Source of the DNA: Acidobacteriaceae bacterium
GTDB lineage: Bacteria > Acidobacteriota > Terriglobia > Terriglobales > Acidobacteriaceae
NCBI GenBank assembly: GCA_025462735.1
Contig: JAOAPC010000010.1
Location: 124,001-188,000, forward strand
Length of the DNA: 64,000 nucleotides
Direction of reading: 5' to 3'
Shown piece after piece: positions 26,333 to 35,632 of this stretch (the stretch's first letter is position 1; every line of letters begins with the position of its first letter). A model generated the notes under the pieces. It saw only the letters and a program-made list of their open reading frames with translations, was not told the DNA's origin and did no database searches. A program made the position numbers and the translations under genes.

Positions 26333-28473
26333 ATGAGAATCTCTAAAGTTGGATCGTTGGTTTTCTCCTTTGTAACCGCCGTCCAACTTTTGCAGAAAAC
26401 AAGCCGAAAATAACGCTCGATGAGTTCTTCAACTCTGTCAGTTTTTCCTCCCTCGAATTATCGCCTGATGGCGGCTCGGTCGTTATCGGCACGGAACGCG
26501 CTGATTGGGACCGAAAAATCTTCAGCAAGGCCTTGTGGCTTTATCGGGGAGCGCGCGCCGGCACCCCTCTCGCCCAGCTGACACAATCCGGGCACGATAC
26601 TTCTCCGAAGTGGTCGCCTGATGGCCGCTGGATCGCCTTTTTGTCCGATCGAAAAACTGAAAAAGACACTGCCTCCACCGACGATTCCGATAACGCTTCG
26701 GACAAATCGGACAAAGATGAAGGCGTTGACCAGATCTATTTAATTGATCCCAACGGCGGAGAGGGATTCGCTGTTACTCGCGGTGAAGAGGAAGTTCACG
26801 CCTTTGCCTGGTCCGCGGACTCCAAAACTCTTTACTTTGCCACTCGTGACCCATGGACAAAGGCGCAGAAGGACGATTACCTCAAGCAATGGAAAGATGT
26901 CGTGCAGTATCGCACGGCTGAACGTGGCGACACGATTTTTGCTTTGGATCTTGCCACGGCACTTGCGAATCACATTTCCGCGTCAGCGAAAGAACAAAGC
27001 GATGCGGACAAAGAATCTGACATAACCCCTGGGACTCGCATCGTTGCAAATTCGCCTTTGCGCGTGGACGAACTCCTGACTTCGCCCGACGGCAGTAAGC
27101 TCGCGTTCATGACCAATGCAATCAACAAACGCCAAGAGAAATTCGACGATGTTGAAATTTATGCGGTTGACATCACGGACCAGGGTACTCGGAGTACGCA
27201 ATCGCCGCGTCGCATCACTCACAATCAAGCTGTAGAGAAACATCCGCGTTGGGCGAGTGACAGCCGCCACATATTTTTCACCATCGATGTCGGCGACGTA
27301 ACCGGGGCCTACCGTGACCTGCAGCCGCATCTTTACTGGGTTGATAGTCAATCGGGCGCAGTAGAGCAATGGAGTAAGGACTTCATCGGCCCGGTGGAGC
27401 ACTTTGCAATTAGTGCGGATAATATATTGGCATCAGCGCGCCTCGGAACGGAAGTGCAGATGTACTCCGCGTCGAAGCCAACGCAATCGCTTCGGCGCGT
27501 TGGCGGCTGGCAAGGCACGTACGAAATGATTTCGACCTCGCTGCACTCGCCGCGAGTAGCTTTTGTTTATTCGTCGCTAACCAAGCCAGCAGAGATTTAC
27601 CTGGCCGACAGCGCAGCCGATCTCGATCACGCGCAACCGATTACATCGTTCAATCAGTTATTCACCGAACGCGATCTGCCGCAGGGTAAACCGTATCGCT
27701 GGAAGGCCGATGACGGTACCACTGTTGAAGGAATGTTGATCTATCCTCCGGGCAAGTTCGAAGCTAAGAACCTTCCCATGTTCACGTTTATTCACGGCGG
27801 CCCGGCCGACGCGGATGGCAATCACTTCGAAGCCGACTGGTATCAGTGGGGCATTCTCGCTGCAACGAACGGCTGGCTGGTCTTTGAGCCCAACTATCGC
27901 GGGTCGTCCGGATATGGGGATAAGTTCCTGATGCAGATCGTGCCGGTGATCGTCTCTCGTCCCGGGAAAGACATTCTGGAAGGCGTTGATGCCTTAGTGA
28001 AAGACGGTATCGCCGATCCTAATCATCTCACCGTCGGTGGCTACAGCTATGGTGGCTACATGACCAACTGGCTGATCACGCAAAGCACCCGCTGGAAAGC
28101 TGCGGTCACCGGTGCGGGCGCGGTCGAGCACGTTGGCAATTGGGGTAACGACGACACAACCTTCGACGACGCCTACTTTCTTGGCGGACGTCCTTGGGAA
28201 GCCCCACAGCGTTACCACGACGAAGCTGCGATTTTCCAGATGGACAAAGTCCGCACACCGACTCATATGGTTGCCGGAGCCGACGATATTCGGGTGGCCG
28301 TGCTCGAGGATTATCTTTTAGAGCACGCGCTCTACTCGCTTGGGGTCCCCAATAAGCTCCTGATCTTCCCCGGGGAAGGCCACTCTCTCGACAAAAACCC
28401 CTGGCACGGGAAGATCAAAGTGCGGGAGGAGTTGAAGTGGCTGCAGAAGTACGGAGGGGTGCTCGCGGACTAG
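26333..28473 (+). pseudogene. Secreted S9 prolyl oligopeptidase-family peptidase, frameshifted near the start
   Basis: The body is an intact dipeptidyl/acylaminoacyl peptidase: WD-like propeller (SPKWSPDGRWIAFLSDRK) and alpha/beta hydrolase with Ser in GGYSYGGYMT, Asp in AGADDIRVAV and His in GEGHSLDKNPW. Reading upstream in the same frame gives ITLDEFFNSVSFSSLELSPDG, a normal N-terminus, but no start before a stop at 26344. The signal peptide (MRISKVGSLVFSFVTAVQL, from ATG 26333) is in another frame. One extra T in the run at 26388-26391 would join them. So there is a one-base deletion, or a sequencing error. If translated at all as is, it would start inside the propeller. Confidence 0.8.
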
Positions 28474-28677
28474 GTGCATCGCACCGTGGGCCCATGTTTT
28501 TGGCAAAATATGAAGCGCGTCACCTCGCGCTCAATTTGAGTCAAGCGACTCAGTAGTAAAACTTCAACGCAAACTCTCAATCGAGCATCTTGTCCCGGAC
28601 ACTTGTTCTGCGCCAAACGATCGCATGCTGCCGGTCGGAGGAATGAGGGCCTCACTCGCACGAAATCGTCAGAATGC

Positions 28678-28694
28678 TAGAATAGTGAGATTGC
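28678..28694 (+). promoter_or_regulatory. -10 element close to the rimO start
   Basis: TAGAAT at 28678-28683 ends 11 bp before the rimO ATG and no Shine-Dalgarno precedes that ATG, so the message may have a leader of about 5 nt. A -35 is not clear. Confidence 0.4.
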
Positions 28695-30179
28695 ATGTCG
28701 TCAAAATTCTCACCTGTAGCCACCTTAGAACCGCCTAAGTCTGCCGTTCCCAAAGTTGGATTTGTCAGCCTGGGGTGCCCCAAAAATCTCGTCGATAGCG
28801 AGGTGATGATGGGCATGTTGGCGCAGGCTGGAGCGGAACTCGTTTCTCGTGCCGAAGACGCCGACGTTATCATCGTCAACACCTGCTCTTTTATTGAGAG
28901 CGCGCAGCAGGAATCGGTGAACACCATTCTCGAGATGGCGCGGCTCAAATCAGGCAAGGTACGCAAGTTGGTTGTTGCAGGTTGTCTGGTCGAGCGCTTT
29001 CGAGAAGATATCCGCAAAAACATTCCGGAAGTCGACGCCGTGGTCGGAACTGGCGAGTTGGAGGGTATCCTCGCAGCGGCCGGGATAGCGCCCGTTGCTC
29101 CGAATCCGAACCAGCCAGGCCATTCGCCGTTCCGGATTCTGACATCGCGGCCGGAAGGCGATGCGCGCGCTGCCAGCGGCCGTTTCTCACGCGAAAATTG
29201 GGACGGTGCCATTGCCGACCTTCCGAATTATTTGTATGACGAAGCCACGCCGCGCGTGCTCGCAACTCCGGGCTATTCCGCATACATAAAAATTGCCGAG
29301 GGTTGCGATCATCCGTGCGGCTTCTGCATCATTCCGCAACTACGTGGAAAGTTCCGGTCACGCAGGTTTGAATCTGTGGTTGCGGAGGCCGAGCGGCTGG
29401 CGCGTTCAGGAGTGCGTGAGATCACCCTTATCGGCCAGGACACTACGTGCTATGGCGAAGATTTCGGACTGAAAGACGGCCTTCCGTTGTTGTTGGAAAA
29501 ACTTGCGGCGATTGAAGAACTGCGCTGGGTGCGATTCCTGTACGCCTATCCGAACAAGATTACCCAACGATTGCTGGATACGATCGCAAGATACGACAAA
29601 ATCTGTTCCTACGTGGACGTGCCTTTGCAGCACGCATCTTCGTCGGTACTCAAGCGAATGAAGCGCGGAGGTAGCGCCGACATTTTCCTGCGTACCATTG
29701 AGAAGATGCGCAACACTATTCCGGGCGTGACTCTGCGCACATCGTTTATTGTTGGATTTCCCGGTGAAACCGAGAAGGATTTCGAAGAGCTTTGCAGGTT
29801 CGTCAAAGAAGCCGAATTCGACTGGATGGGGACCTTCGCATACTCTGACCAAGAGGGCGCGACAGCCTTCTCACTCGACGAGAAACTTTCACCCCGCGAA
29901 ATCGAGCGTCGCCGTAAGCACCTGATGCAGATTCAAAAAGGAATCAGCCGTCGAAGGAAGAAGGCCATGCGCGGGCACGAATTCGACGTCCTACTGGAAG
30001 GACCATCCGAAGAGAGCGATCTGTTACTCGAAGGCCGCAGCGCGATGCATGCGCCCGAGATTGACGGCAAGCTCTACATCACCGATGTTCCTGAGGGAAT
30101 GATTCCCTCCCCCGGCGAATTTTATCGATGCCAAGTCACAGAAACTCACGATTACGATCTCGTCGCGCGGATCGTTTGA
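28695..30179 (+). CDS. rimO: Ribosomal protein S12 methylthiotransferase RimO
   Basis: 494 residues. The UPF0004 domain starts GFVSLGCPKNLVDSE with conserved Cys residues (also NTCSFIESA and AGCLVERF) for the auxiliary cluster; the radical SAM motif is CDHPCGFCIIPQ near 203; and a C-terminal TRAM domain follows. It adds a methylthio group to an Asp of ribosomal protein S12. It is about 50 residues longer than E. coli RimO because of an insertion (PNPNQPGHSPF and on, about residues 135-180) before the radical SAM core. Preceded by a 221-bp spacer with nothing but its promoter. Confidence 0.96.
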   Translation: MSSKFSPVATLEPPKSAVPKVGFVSLGCPKNLVDSEVMMGMLAQAGAELVSRAEDADVIIVNTCSFIESAQQESVNTILEMARLKSGKVRKLVVAGCLVERFREDIRKNIPEVDAVVGTGELEGILAAAGIAPVAPNPNQPGHSPFRILTSRPEGDARAASGRFSRENWDGAIADLPNYLYDEATPRVLATPGYSAYIKIAEGCDHPCGFCIIPQLRGKFRSRRFESVVAEAERLARSGVREITLIGQDTTCYGEDFGLKDGLPLLLEKLAAIEELRWVRFLYAYPNKITQRLLDTIARYDKICSYVDVPLQHASSSVLKRMKRGGSADIFLRTIEKMRNTIPGVTLRTSFIVGFPGETEKDFEELCRFVKEAEFDWMGTFAYSDQEGATAFSLDEKLSPREIERRRKHLMQIQKGISRRRKKAMRGHEFDVLLEGPSEESDLLLEGRSAMHAPEIDGKLYITDVPEGMIPSPGEFYRCQVTETHDYDLVARIV

Positions 30180-30363
30180 TTCTCCTCGTTTAGCTTTTCT
30201 CGATTAACCCACCATTCGAGGCGCGGTATTTCCGGGGCACACGCATATATCAAGGCGCGTCTTCGCAATCGTTCCCGCAAGGCCGGATCTAACCTTCCCG
30301 ATCCATTATTCGAGAGACAGTCACAGAGTTCCGACGAATTTGCACAAATCGCCGAGCAGAATT

Positions 30364-31614
30364 TTACGCGATCTTCTTTAGGACCAGCGCTGAATTCTTT
30401 GATCCGAAGCCCACGCAATTGCATATCGCATGCTCAATAGCAGTTTTCCGCCCGACGTCCGGTACGTAGTCGAGATCACAATTTGGATCGCGCTGATCGA
30501 GATTGATGGTAGGAGGAACTCGCCCGTGCTCCATCGCGATCAGCGTGGCCGCGACGCTGGCCGCGCCGCATGCGCCCTGCGCGTGTCCGATCTGCGACTT
30601 CAGTCCTGACATCGGAATGTTATAAGCGTGATCACCCAGCGCCAGCTTCAAGGCCCGGGTTTCCACACGGTCATTCATTTCAGTGGATGTACCGTGGAGG
30701 CTGACGTATTGAATATCTTCGGGAGCGATGCGTGCTTCTTCCAGGCCGAGAGAGATGGCGCGCGCAGGTTCCTCCGGCGAATCGCTCATGCGTACGCGGT
30801 GGTAAGCCTCGCAGGTCGCCCCGTAACCTGTGATCTCGGCGTAAATTCGCGCGCCGCGGGACTTCGCATGCTCATATTCCTCGAGAACGAACATCCAGGA
30901 GCCTTCGGCGAGCACGAATCCATCGCGATCGGCTGAAAAAGGCCGCGATGCGCGCTCGGGTTCGTCGTTCCATGATTGGGTGAGTGCGCGAATCATGGTG
31001 TAGCCTTTCACAATCCCATCCGTGATCGGCGAATCCACGCCGCCGGTGACGAACATTGGTTGCACTCCGGCTTGAATATGCTGATAGGAATAACCCAGCG
31101 CGTCAGTGGACGAGGTGCATCCCGCAGTAACCACGTGACTGTATCCGCGAAACCCAAATCGCATGCTGATTTCGCTCGGAATTGTCCCCATGGTTCCGCT
31201 GGGAACGCAAAAAAGGCTCACCTGCTTTTCTTTCCCGCTATGCCATAAGCGATACTGCTGCTCGGAGAACTCCTGCGCGCCGCCGCCAGTGCCGAGCACG
31301 ATCCCGATCTCTCGTTTTTCCTCAACCGACATTGAAGCTACGTCGAGTCCAGCGTCATTGACAGCTTCCGTGGTCGCAGCAAGACAGAGAGGCACCACGC
31401 GAGAAACATGCTTGCGCTCTCGTGCGTCCACCCACGCGAGTTCGTCAAACTCGGGGATCTCACCGGCGATGTGGACCGGCAGATGGGAAGAGTCGAAGCG
31501 CGAAATGCGCTTGACTCCAGACTTTCCGGCCAGGACGCCGCGGCAGAAAGCCTCTTTACCAATTCCATTTGGGCTGACTGCGCCCATTCCAGTAATGACG
31601 ACGCGGGGTAACAT
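30364..31614 (-). CDS. Beta-ketoacyl-ACP synthase II-type condensing enzyme
   Basis: 416 residues, KAS II fold. The catalytic Cys is in VTAGCTSSTDALG (about 166), and the two His are in LHGTSTEMND (about 306) and KSQIGHAQGACG (about 341). It extends an acyl chain with malonyl-ACP. It differs from housekeeping FabF in several loops and has no ACP or reductase gene beside it, so it could serve a specialised lipid. Divergent from hemW. Confidence 0.88.
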   Translation of the reverse strand: MLPRVVITGMGAVSPNGIGKEAFCRGVLAGKSGVKRISRFDSSHLPVHIAGEIPEFDELAWVDARERKHVSRVVPLCLAATTEAVNDAGLDVASMSVEEKREIGIVLGTGGGAQEFSEQQYRLWHSGKEKQVSLFCVPSGTMGTIPSEISMRFGFRGYSHVVTAGCTSSTDALGYSYQHIQAGVQPMFVTGGVDSPITDGIVKGYTMIRALTQSWNDEPERASRPFSADRDGFVLAEGSWMFVLEEYEHAKSRGARIYAEITGYGATCEAYHRVRMSDSPEEPARAISLGLEEARIAPEDIQYVSLHGTSTEMNDRVETRALKLALGDHAYNIPMSGLKSQIGHAQGACGAASVAATLIAMEHGRVPPTINLDQRDPNCDLDYVPDVGRKTAIEHAICNCVGFGSKNSALVLKKIA

Positions 31615-31685
31615 TGGTCAGTTAAACTCCGACTGTAAAGCAAAGTTGCGACCTTCGACACGATCGCAGTGGGATAATCATACAG

Positions 31686-32864
31686 ATGCCGCTCGGATTG
31701 TACATTTCCGTGCCTTTCTGCCGGACTAAGTGCAGCTATTGCAATTTCGCCTCAGATGTTTTTTCGCGTGCGGTTTTCGAAAAATACGTCACAGCGATCT
31801 GCGCCGAGGTTGAGCAGGCTGGCGAAACCGCCGGTCAGATGGGCGGTTTGCTCGAACACAAGGTTGACTCCATTTACTTTGGCGGCGGCACTCCTACACT
31901 GTTGGATGTAGCACAGCTGGAACGTGCCTTTGTCACTATTCGGCAAAATTTCGCCGTAACCGCAGCGTCTGAGATTACGGTCGAGTGCGCTCCAGGAACT
32001 TTGAGTGTACCCGTGATTGAAGGTCTCCAGCGCTGCGGGGTCAATCGCGTAAGCTTGGGAGTGCAATCGTTCAACGATCAGGAGTCGGCATCCGTCGGGC
32101 GCTTACACAAGCGTTCGACGATTATCGATGATGTTGCACGGCTGCGCTCGGCCGGAATTTCGAACATCAATATTGATCTGATTGCCGGCCTGCCGCACCA
32201 GACACGCGATAGTTGGCAAGCATCTCTGAATCAATTAATTACGCTTGAAGTCCCTCACGCCAGCATCTACATGCTCGAAGTAGATGACGATTCCAGGCTG
32301 GGACGCGAGCTCATCGCCGGAGGTCAGAAATTTCATGCGCACTTCGTGCCAGATGAAGATTTAATTGCCGACATGTACGAAATCGCCTGCGAGCGATTGA
32401 ATACCGCCGGAATTGAACAATACGAAATTTCGAATTTCGCGCGGGCGGGCTGCGAATCAAAGCACAACTTGAAATACTGGACACAGCAGCCTTATCTCGG
32501 ATTCGGAGTGGACGCACATTCCATGCTGCGGTCGCGTGATGGACGGGCAGTCAGATTTTCCAATCCTGACTCGTTGGAAAAATATCTAGCCGGTTCCGCG
32601 AAAGAACGCACACGAGTCTCGGCTGAATCTGCGGTACAAGAAGCCTTTTTCCTGGGGCTGCGGCTGAATCGCGGAATAGATATTCAGAAACTCCTCAGCG
32701 AGTTTGGCCAGAATGCGGTTTCTTACTACATGGAAAGCATCTGTGAGCTTGAGACCGCCGGTCTTCTTAAGAAAGACGGCGGCACTATTCGGCTCACCTC
32801 ACGGGGGAGAATGCTGTCAAACGAAGTTTTTGAGCGCTTCATATCCGTCGATTCCGCGGTATAA
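31686..32864 (+). CDS. hemW: Radical SAM haem chaperone HemW
   Basis: 392 residues. The radical SAM motif CRTKCSYCNF is at the N-terminus (CxxxCxxC followed by Asn-Phe, as in HemW rather than HemN), then YFGGGTPTLL, SLGVQSFND and the C-terminal HemN-like domain (AVQEAFFLGLRLNRGID). HemW proteins carry haem to targets and usually lack coproporphyrinogen oxidase activity. GATAAT at 31673-31678 lies 7 bp before the ATG with no Shine-Dalgarno, so a leaderless message is likely. Confidence 0.93.
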   Translation: MPLGLYISVPFCRTKCSYCNFASDVFSRAVFEKYVTAICAEVEQAGETAGQMGGLLEHKVDSIYFGGGTPTLLDVAQLERAFVTIRQNFAVTAASEITVECAPGTLSVPVIEGLQRCGVNRVSLGVQSFNDQESASVGRLHKRSTIIDDVARLRSAGISNINIDLIAGLPHQTRDSWQASLNQLITLEVPHASIYMLEVDDDSRLGRELIAGGQKFHAHFVPDEDLIADMYEIACERLNTAGIEQYEISNFARAGCESKHNLKYWTQQPYLGFGVDAHSMLRSRDGRAVRFSNPDSLEKYLAGSAKERTRVSAESAVQEAFFLGLRLNRGIDIQKLLSEFGQNAVSYYMESICELETAGLLKKDGGTIRLTSRGRMLSNEVFERFISVDSAV

Positions 32865-32887
32865 TCCGCCCGAAAACGAGGACACTC

Positions 32888-33166
32888 ATGGGGCTCTACT
32901 TGCATTACGATGGCGCGCATAACCATCCTGTAAATCGTGCGCTGCACCTGATCGCCATTCCTGTCGGTTTCTCATCCATTATCGTTGTGTGGTTTCACTG
33001 GATCATCGGCCTGCTGCTGATTCCCACCGCCTTCGCATTGGCATGGTTGGGGCATTTGATCGAAGGAAATAAACCCGCATTCCTGACCAATCCAGTGCAC
33101 GTATTCGTAGCTCCAATGTGGATGGCGAAAAAACTCTTTGGAAAACATGACGCCACTCGGACGTAA
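32888..33166 (+). CDS. Mpo1-like (DUF962) membrane protein
   Basis: 92 residues. YDGAHNHPVNRALHLIAIPVG and GHLIEGNKPAFLTNPVH match the two His-rich motifs of the Mpo1/DUF962 family, an Fe(II) dioxygenase that in yeast alpha-oxidises 2-hydroxy fatty acids. Two hydrophobic segments lie between them. 23 bp after hemW and possibly co-transcribed. It is shorter than the yeast protein, as are most bacterial members; the activity in bacteria is an extrapolation. Confidence 0.8.
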   Translation: MGLYLHYDGAHNHPVNRALHLIAIPVGFSSIIVVWFHWIIGLLLIPTAFALAWLGHLIEGNKPAFLTNPVHVFVAPMWMAKKLFGKHDATRT

Positions 33167-33233
33167 CCAACCGGTCGGCATGGGTGTTTTGGCCGCGTGT
33201 GCGCTTGTGGTGTAATTACTGAAAGGCCTTTAA

Positions 33234-33296
33234 CCACCGAGGTCACAGAGGTACGCAGAGGAATTTCGATAATCCCTGTGATCTTCTGTGAACTCT
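33234..33296. repeat. Inverted dispersed repeat upstream of the acyl-CoA dehydrogenase
   Basis: ACCACCGAGGTCACAGAGG (33236-33254) and, inverted, TTCTGTGAACTCTGTGGTT (33283-33301) form a long imperfect hairpin whose end lies about 25 bp before the TTG start of the next gene. Same ACCAC-GAG-CAC family as the element at 16.2 kb. Confidence 0.65.
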
Positions 33297-33326
33297 GTGG
33301 TTTTACGTCTTCCGGAGGAGTAGGAA

Positions 33327-34469
33327 TTGGATTTCCAGCTCAACGACGAACAACTGCAGCTCAAGAAAAGTGTTCGTGAGTTTGCCGAGCGCGAGATCGC
33401 GCCCAATGTGCGCAAATGGGACGACGCTGGAGAGTTTCCGCTTTCGACTATCAAGGAACTCGGCAAGCTGGGATTGATGGGCGTCATTTTCCCGCAGGAT
33501 TTGGGCGGCTCGGGAATGGGCTATGTGGAGTACGTTACCGCCGTCGAGGAGCTTTCGCGCGTGGATGGCTCGGTAGGGATCATCGTTGCCGCCCACACCT
33601 CGCTTTGTTCGAATCATATTTTTCTTGCCGCTAACGAAGCCCAGAAGAAGAAGTATCTTCCCAAGCTGGCTACCGGGGAATTCATTGGCGCATGGGGCCT
33701 AACCGAGCCATCTTCGGGTTCCGATGCCGGAAGCGCGCGCATGACCGCGGTGCGCAAAGGAAAGAACTGGGTCCTGAACGGAACCAAAACTTTTTGCACT
33801 AACGGCCACTATGCCGATGCGCTAGTCGTCGTGGCTGTGACCGACCGCGCTGCGCACACCCACGGGCTTTCTGCCTTCATCGTGGAGAAAGGAACTCCGG
33901 GTTTTCGTCCGGGGAAAAAAGAAGACAAGCTCGGGCTGCGGGCCAGCGACACTGCGGAATTGATCTTCGAAGACTGCGTGCTTCCGGCGGAAAATCTGCT
34001 TGGGACCGAAGGCCAGGGATTTGTCGATGCCATGCGCGTGCTCGATGGCGGCCGCGTCTCGATCGCAGCTTTGTCCCTGGGGATGGCTGAGGGCGCGTAC
34101 GAAGCGGCGCTAAATTATTCCAAGCAGCGCAAGCAGTTCGGACGCGCTATCAGCGACTTTCAGGCGATCCAGTGGAAGCTCGCCGATATGGCCACGGAAA
34201 TAGAAGCTGCAAAGCTGCTGACGTTTCGTGCCGCCGCGATGAAGGACGCCGGGCTCAAGACTACGCTCGAATCATCCATGGCCAAGCTCTTCGCCAGCGA
34301 AGTCGCGGTAAAGTGCGCCAATGAGGGTGTGCAGATCCACGGCGGCTATGGCTTCATTAAGGATTATCCGGCGGAGAAGTATTATCGCGACGTGAAGTTG
34401 TGCACCATCGGCGAAGGCACCAGCGAGATCCAACGGTTAGTGATCGCGAGGCAGTTGCTCAAGGATTAA
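33327..34469 (+). CDS. Acyl-CoA dehydrogenase (short-chain type)
   Basis: 380 residues, full length. FAD-binding [14 protein letters not shown] (about 113-126), [17 protein letters not shown] (about 340) and [11 protein letters not shown] (about 363), where the Glu is the catalytic base as in short-chain and butyryl-CoA dehydrogenases. It introduces a 2,3 double bond in acyl-CoA and passes electrons to ETF. Start is a TTG at 33327 with a strong GGAGGAG at 33314-33320. Followed after 74 bp by meaB. Confidence 0.93.
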   Translation: MDFQLNDEQLQLKKSVREFAEREIAPNVRKWDDAGEFPLSTIKELGKLGLMGVIFPQDLGGSGMGYVEYVTAVEELSRVDGSVGIIVAAHTSLCSNHIFLAANEAQKKKYLPKLATGEFIGAWGLTEPSSGSDAGSARMTAVRKGKNWVLNGTKTFCTNGHYADALVVVAVTDRAAHTHGLSAFIVEKGTPGFRPGKKEDKLGLRASDTAELIFEDCVLPAENLLGTEGQGFVDAMRVLDGGRVSIAALSLGMAEGAYEAALNYSKQRKQFGRAISDFQAIQWKLADMATEIEAAKLLTFRAAAMKDAGLKTTLESSMAKLFASEVAVKCANEGVQIHGGYGFIKDYPAEKYYRDVKLCTIGEGTSEIQRLVIARQLLKD

Positions 34470-34543
34470 AGCGCACCAGCCGTTAAGCTTCAGAACTTTC
34501 AATAACGTTTCCGTCGCCGCACTTTTTTCTTTACACTTCTTTC

Positions 34544-35497
34544 TTGAGCGTTTCGAAAGAAAGTCTCATCTCTCAGCTCCGTTCCGGCGACGCTCGCGCG
34601 CTGACGCGCGCGATTTCGACTGTGGAGAACCACTCTCCAGGTTGGATCGACTTGCTCAAGCAATTGTTTCCCCACACCGGCAAGGCCCGAACCATCGGCC
34701 TTACGGGGCCGCCCGGCGCAGGCAAGAGCACGCTTGTCGATCAGTTGGCGAAACATTATCGCGAGCAGGACCACACGATCGGAATCATAGCCGTCGATCC
34801 CACAAGTCCTTACACTGGCGGCGCGATCCTGGGCGATCGCATTCGCATGCAGCAGCATTTTTCCGATCCCGGCATTTACATTCGCAGCATGGCTACCCGC
34901 GGTTCACTCGGCGGGTTAGCGCGAACCACGGCCGATGTCGCGTCAGTGCTCGACGCAGCCGGTCGCAACCTGATTTTGATTGAGACCGTGGGCGTCGGGC
35001 AGGATGAAATCGACATTGTTCGCCTTGCCGATGTCACCGTCGTTATCCTCGTTCCCGGGATGGGCGACGATGTGCAGACCATCAAGGCCGGCATCATGGA
35101 AATTGCCGACATTTTCGTGATCAATAAAGTCGACCACGAGGGCGCGGAACGGGTCGAGCGGGAAATTCGAGCGATGCAGTCACTGGCTATGCGGCCCGAC
35201 AATTGGACTCCGCCAATCGTGAAGACAATGGCAACCGACGGGCGCGGAATCAAAGAGCTTGCGGATTCAATCGCCAGCTATGAATCACACCAGCAAAACC
35301 AAGGTTTGGTTTCGCAGCGCAGGATTCAGAACTGGGAAGCGCGTCTGCTCGAAATGCTGCGCGACACTCTGCTGCAACGGGCGCATGCTGCCATGCCGAA
35401 TGGCGAACTTTCGCGGTTAGCTGCCGAGGTTGCGGAACACAAGCGCGATCCGTATTCCGTGATCGAGGAGATCGCGGTGCGAATTGGAGTGTTGTAA
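34544..35497 (+). CDS. meaB: MeaB/ArgK-family G3E-like GTPase
   Basis: 317 residues. Walker A is LTGPPGAGKST (about 53-63), then IAVDPTSPYTGGAILGDRIRM, the ETVGVGQDEIDI switch and INKVD. This is the chaperone family that protects and reloads adenosylcobalamin-dependent methylmalonyl-CoA mutase. No mutase gene is in the window; the adjacent acyl-CoA dehydrogenase fits odd-chain or branched-chain acyl oxidation ending in methylmalonyl-CoA. Start is TTG at 34544. Confidence 0.92.
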   Translation: MSVSKESLISQLRSGDARALTRAISTVENHSPGWIDLLKQLFPHTGKARTIGLTGPPGAGKSTLVDQLAKHYREQDHTIGIIAVDPTSPYTGGAILGDRIRMQQHFSDPGIYIRSMATRGSLGGLARTTADVASVLDAAGRNLILIETVGVGQDEIDIVRLADVTVVILVPGMGDDVQTIKAGIMEIADIFVINKVDHEGAERVEREIRAMQSLAMRPDNWTPPIVKTMATDGRGIKELADSIASYESHQQNQGLVSQRRIQNWEARLLEMLRDTLLQRAHAAMPNGELSRLAAEVAEHKRDPYSVIEEIAVRIGVL

Positions 35498-35533
35498 AAA
35501 CCTCAGGAAATCAGTCGTTTCGAAATTCTTGTC

Positions 35534-35551
35534 GCCGAGCTTGCGCTCGGC
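35534..35551. terminator. GC-rich hairpin between convergent genes
   Basis: GCCGAGC (35534-35540) and GCTCGGC (35545-35551) form a 7-bp stem with a TTGC loop in the 135-bp spacer between meaB and the convergent HEAT-PilZ gene. There is no T tract on either side, so it is at most a weak or factor-assisted terminator. Confidence 0.3.
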
Positions 35552-35632
35552 CTGGAGGGGCGAGGGCGCCCGTCTCCACATGGTTCCTTTTGGTGCATTT
35601 TGTTTGAAGGGAATGTCGGCTGAAATCGGCTA

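Noticed and set aside
30152-30424. 90-codon minus-strand frame after the KAS II gene
   Set aside because: It overlaps the ends of both rimO and the KAS II gene and has no plausible start of its own; the non-overlapping part (about 60 residues) looks somewhat protein-like but no family or ribosome site supports it.
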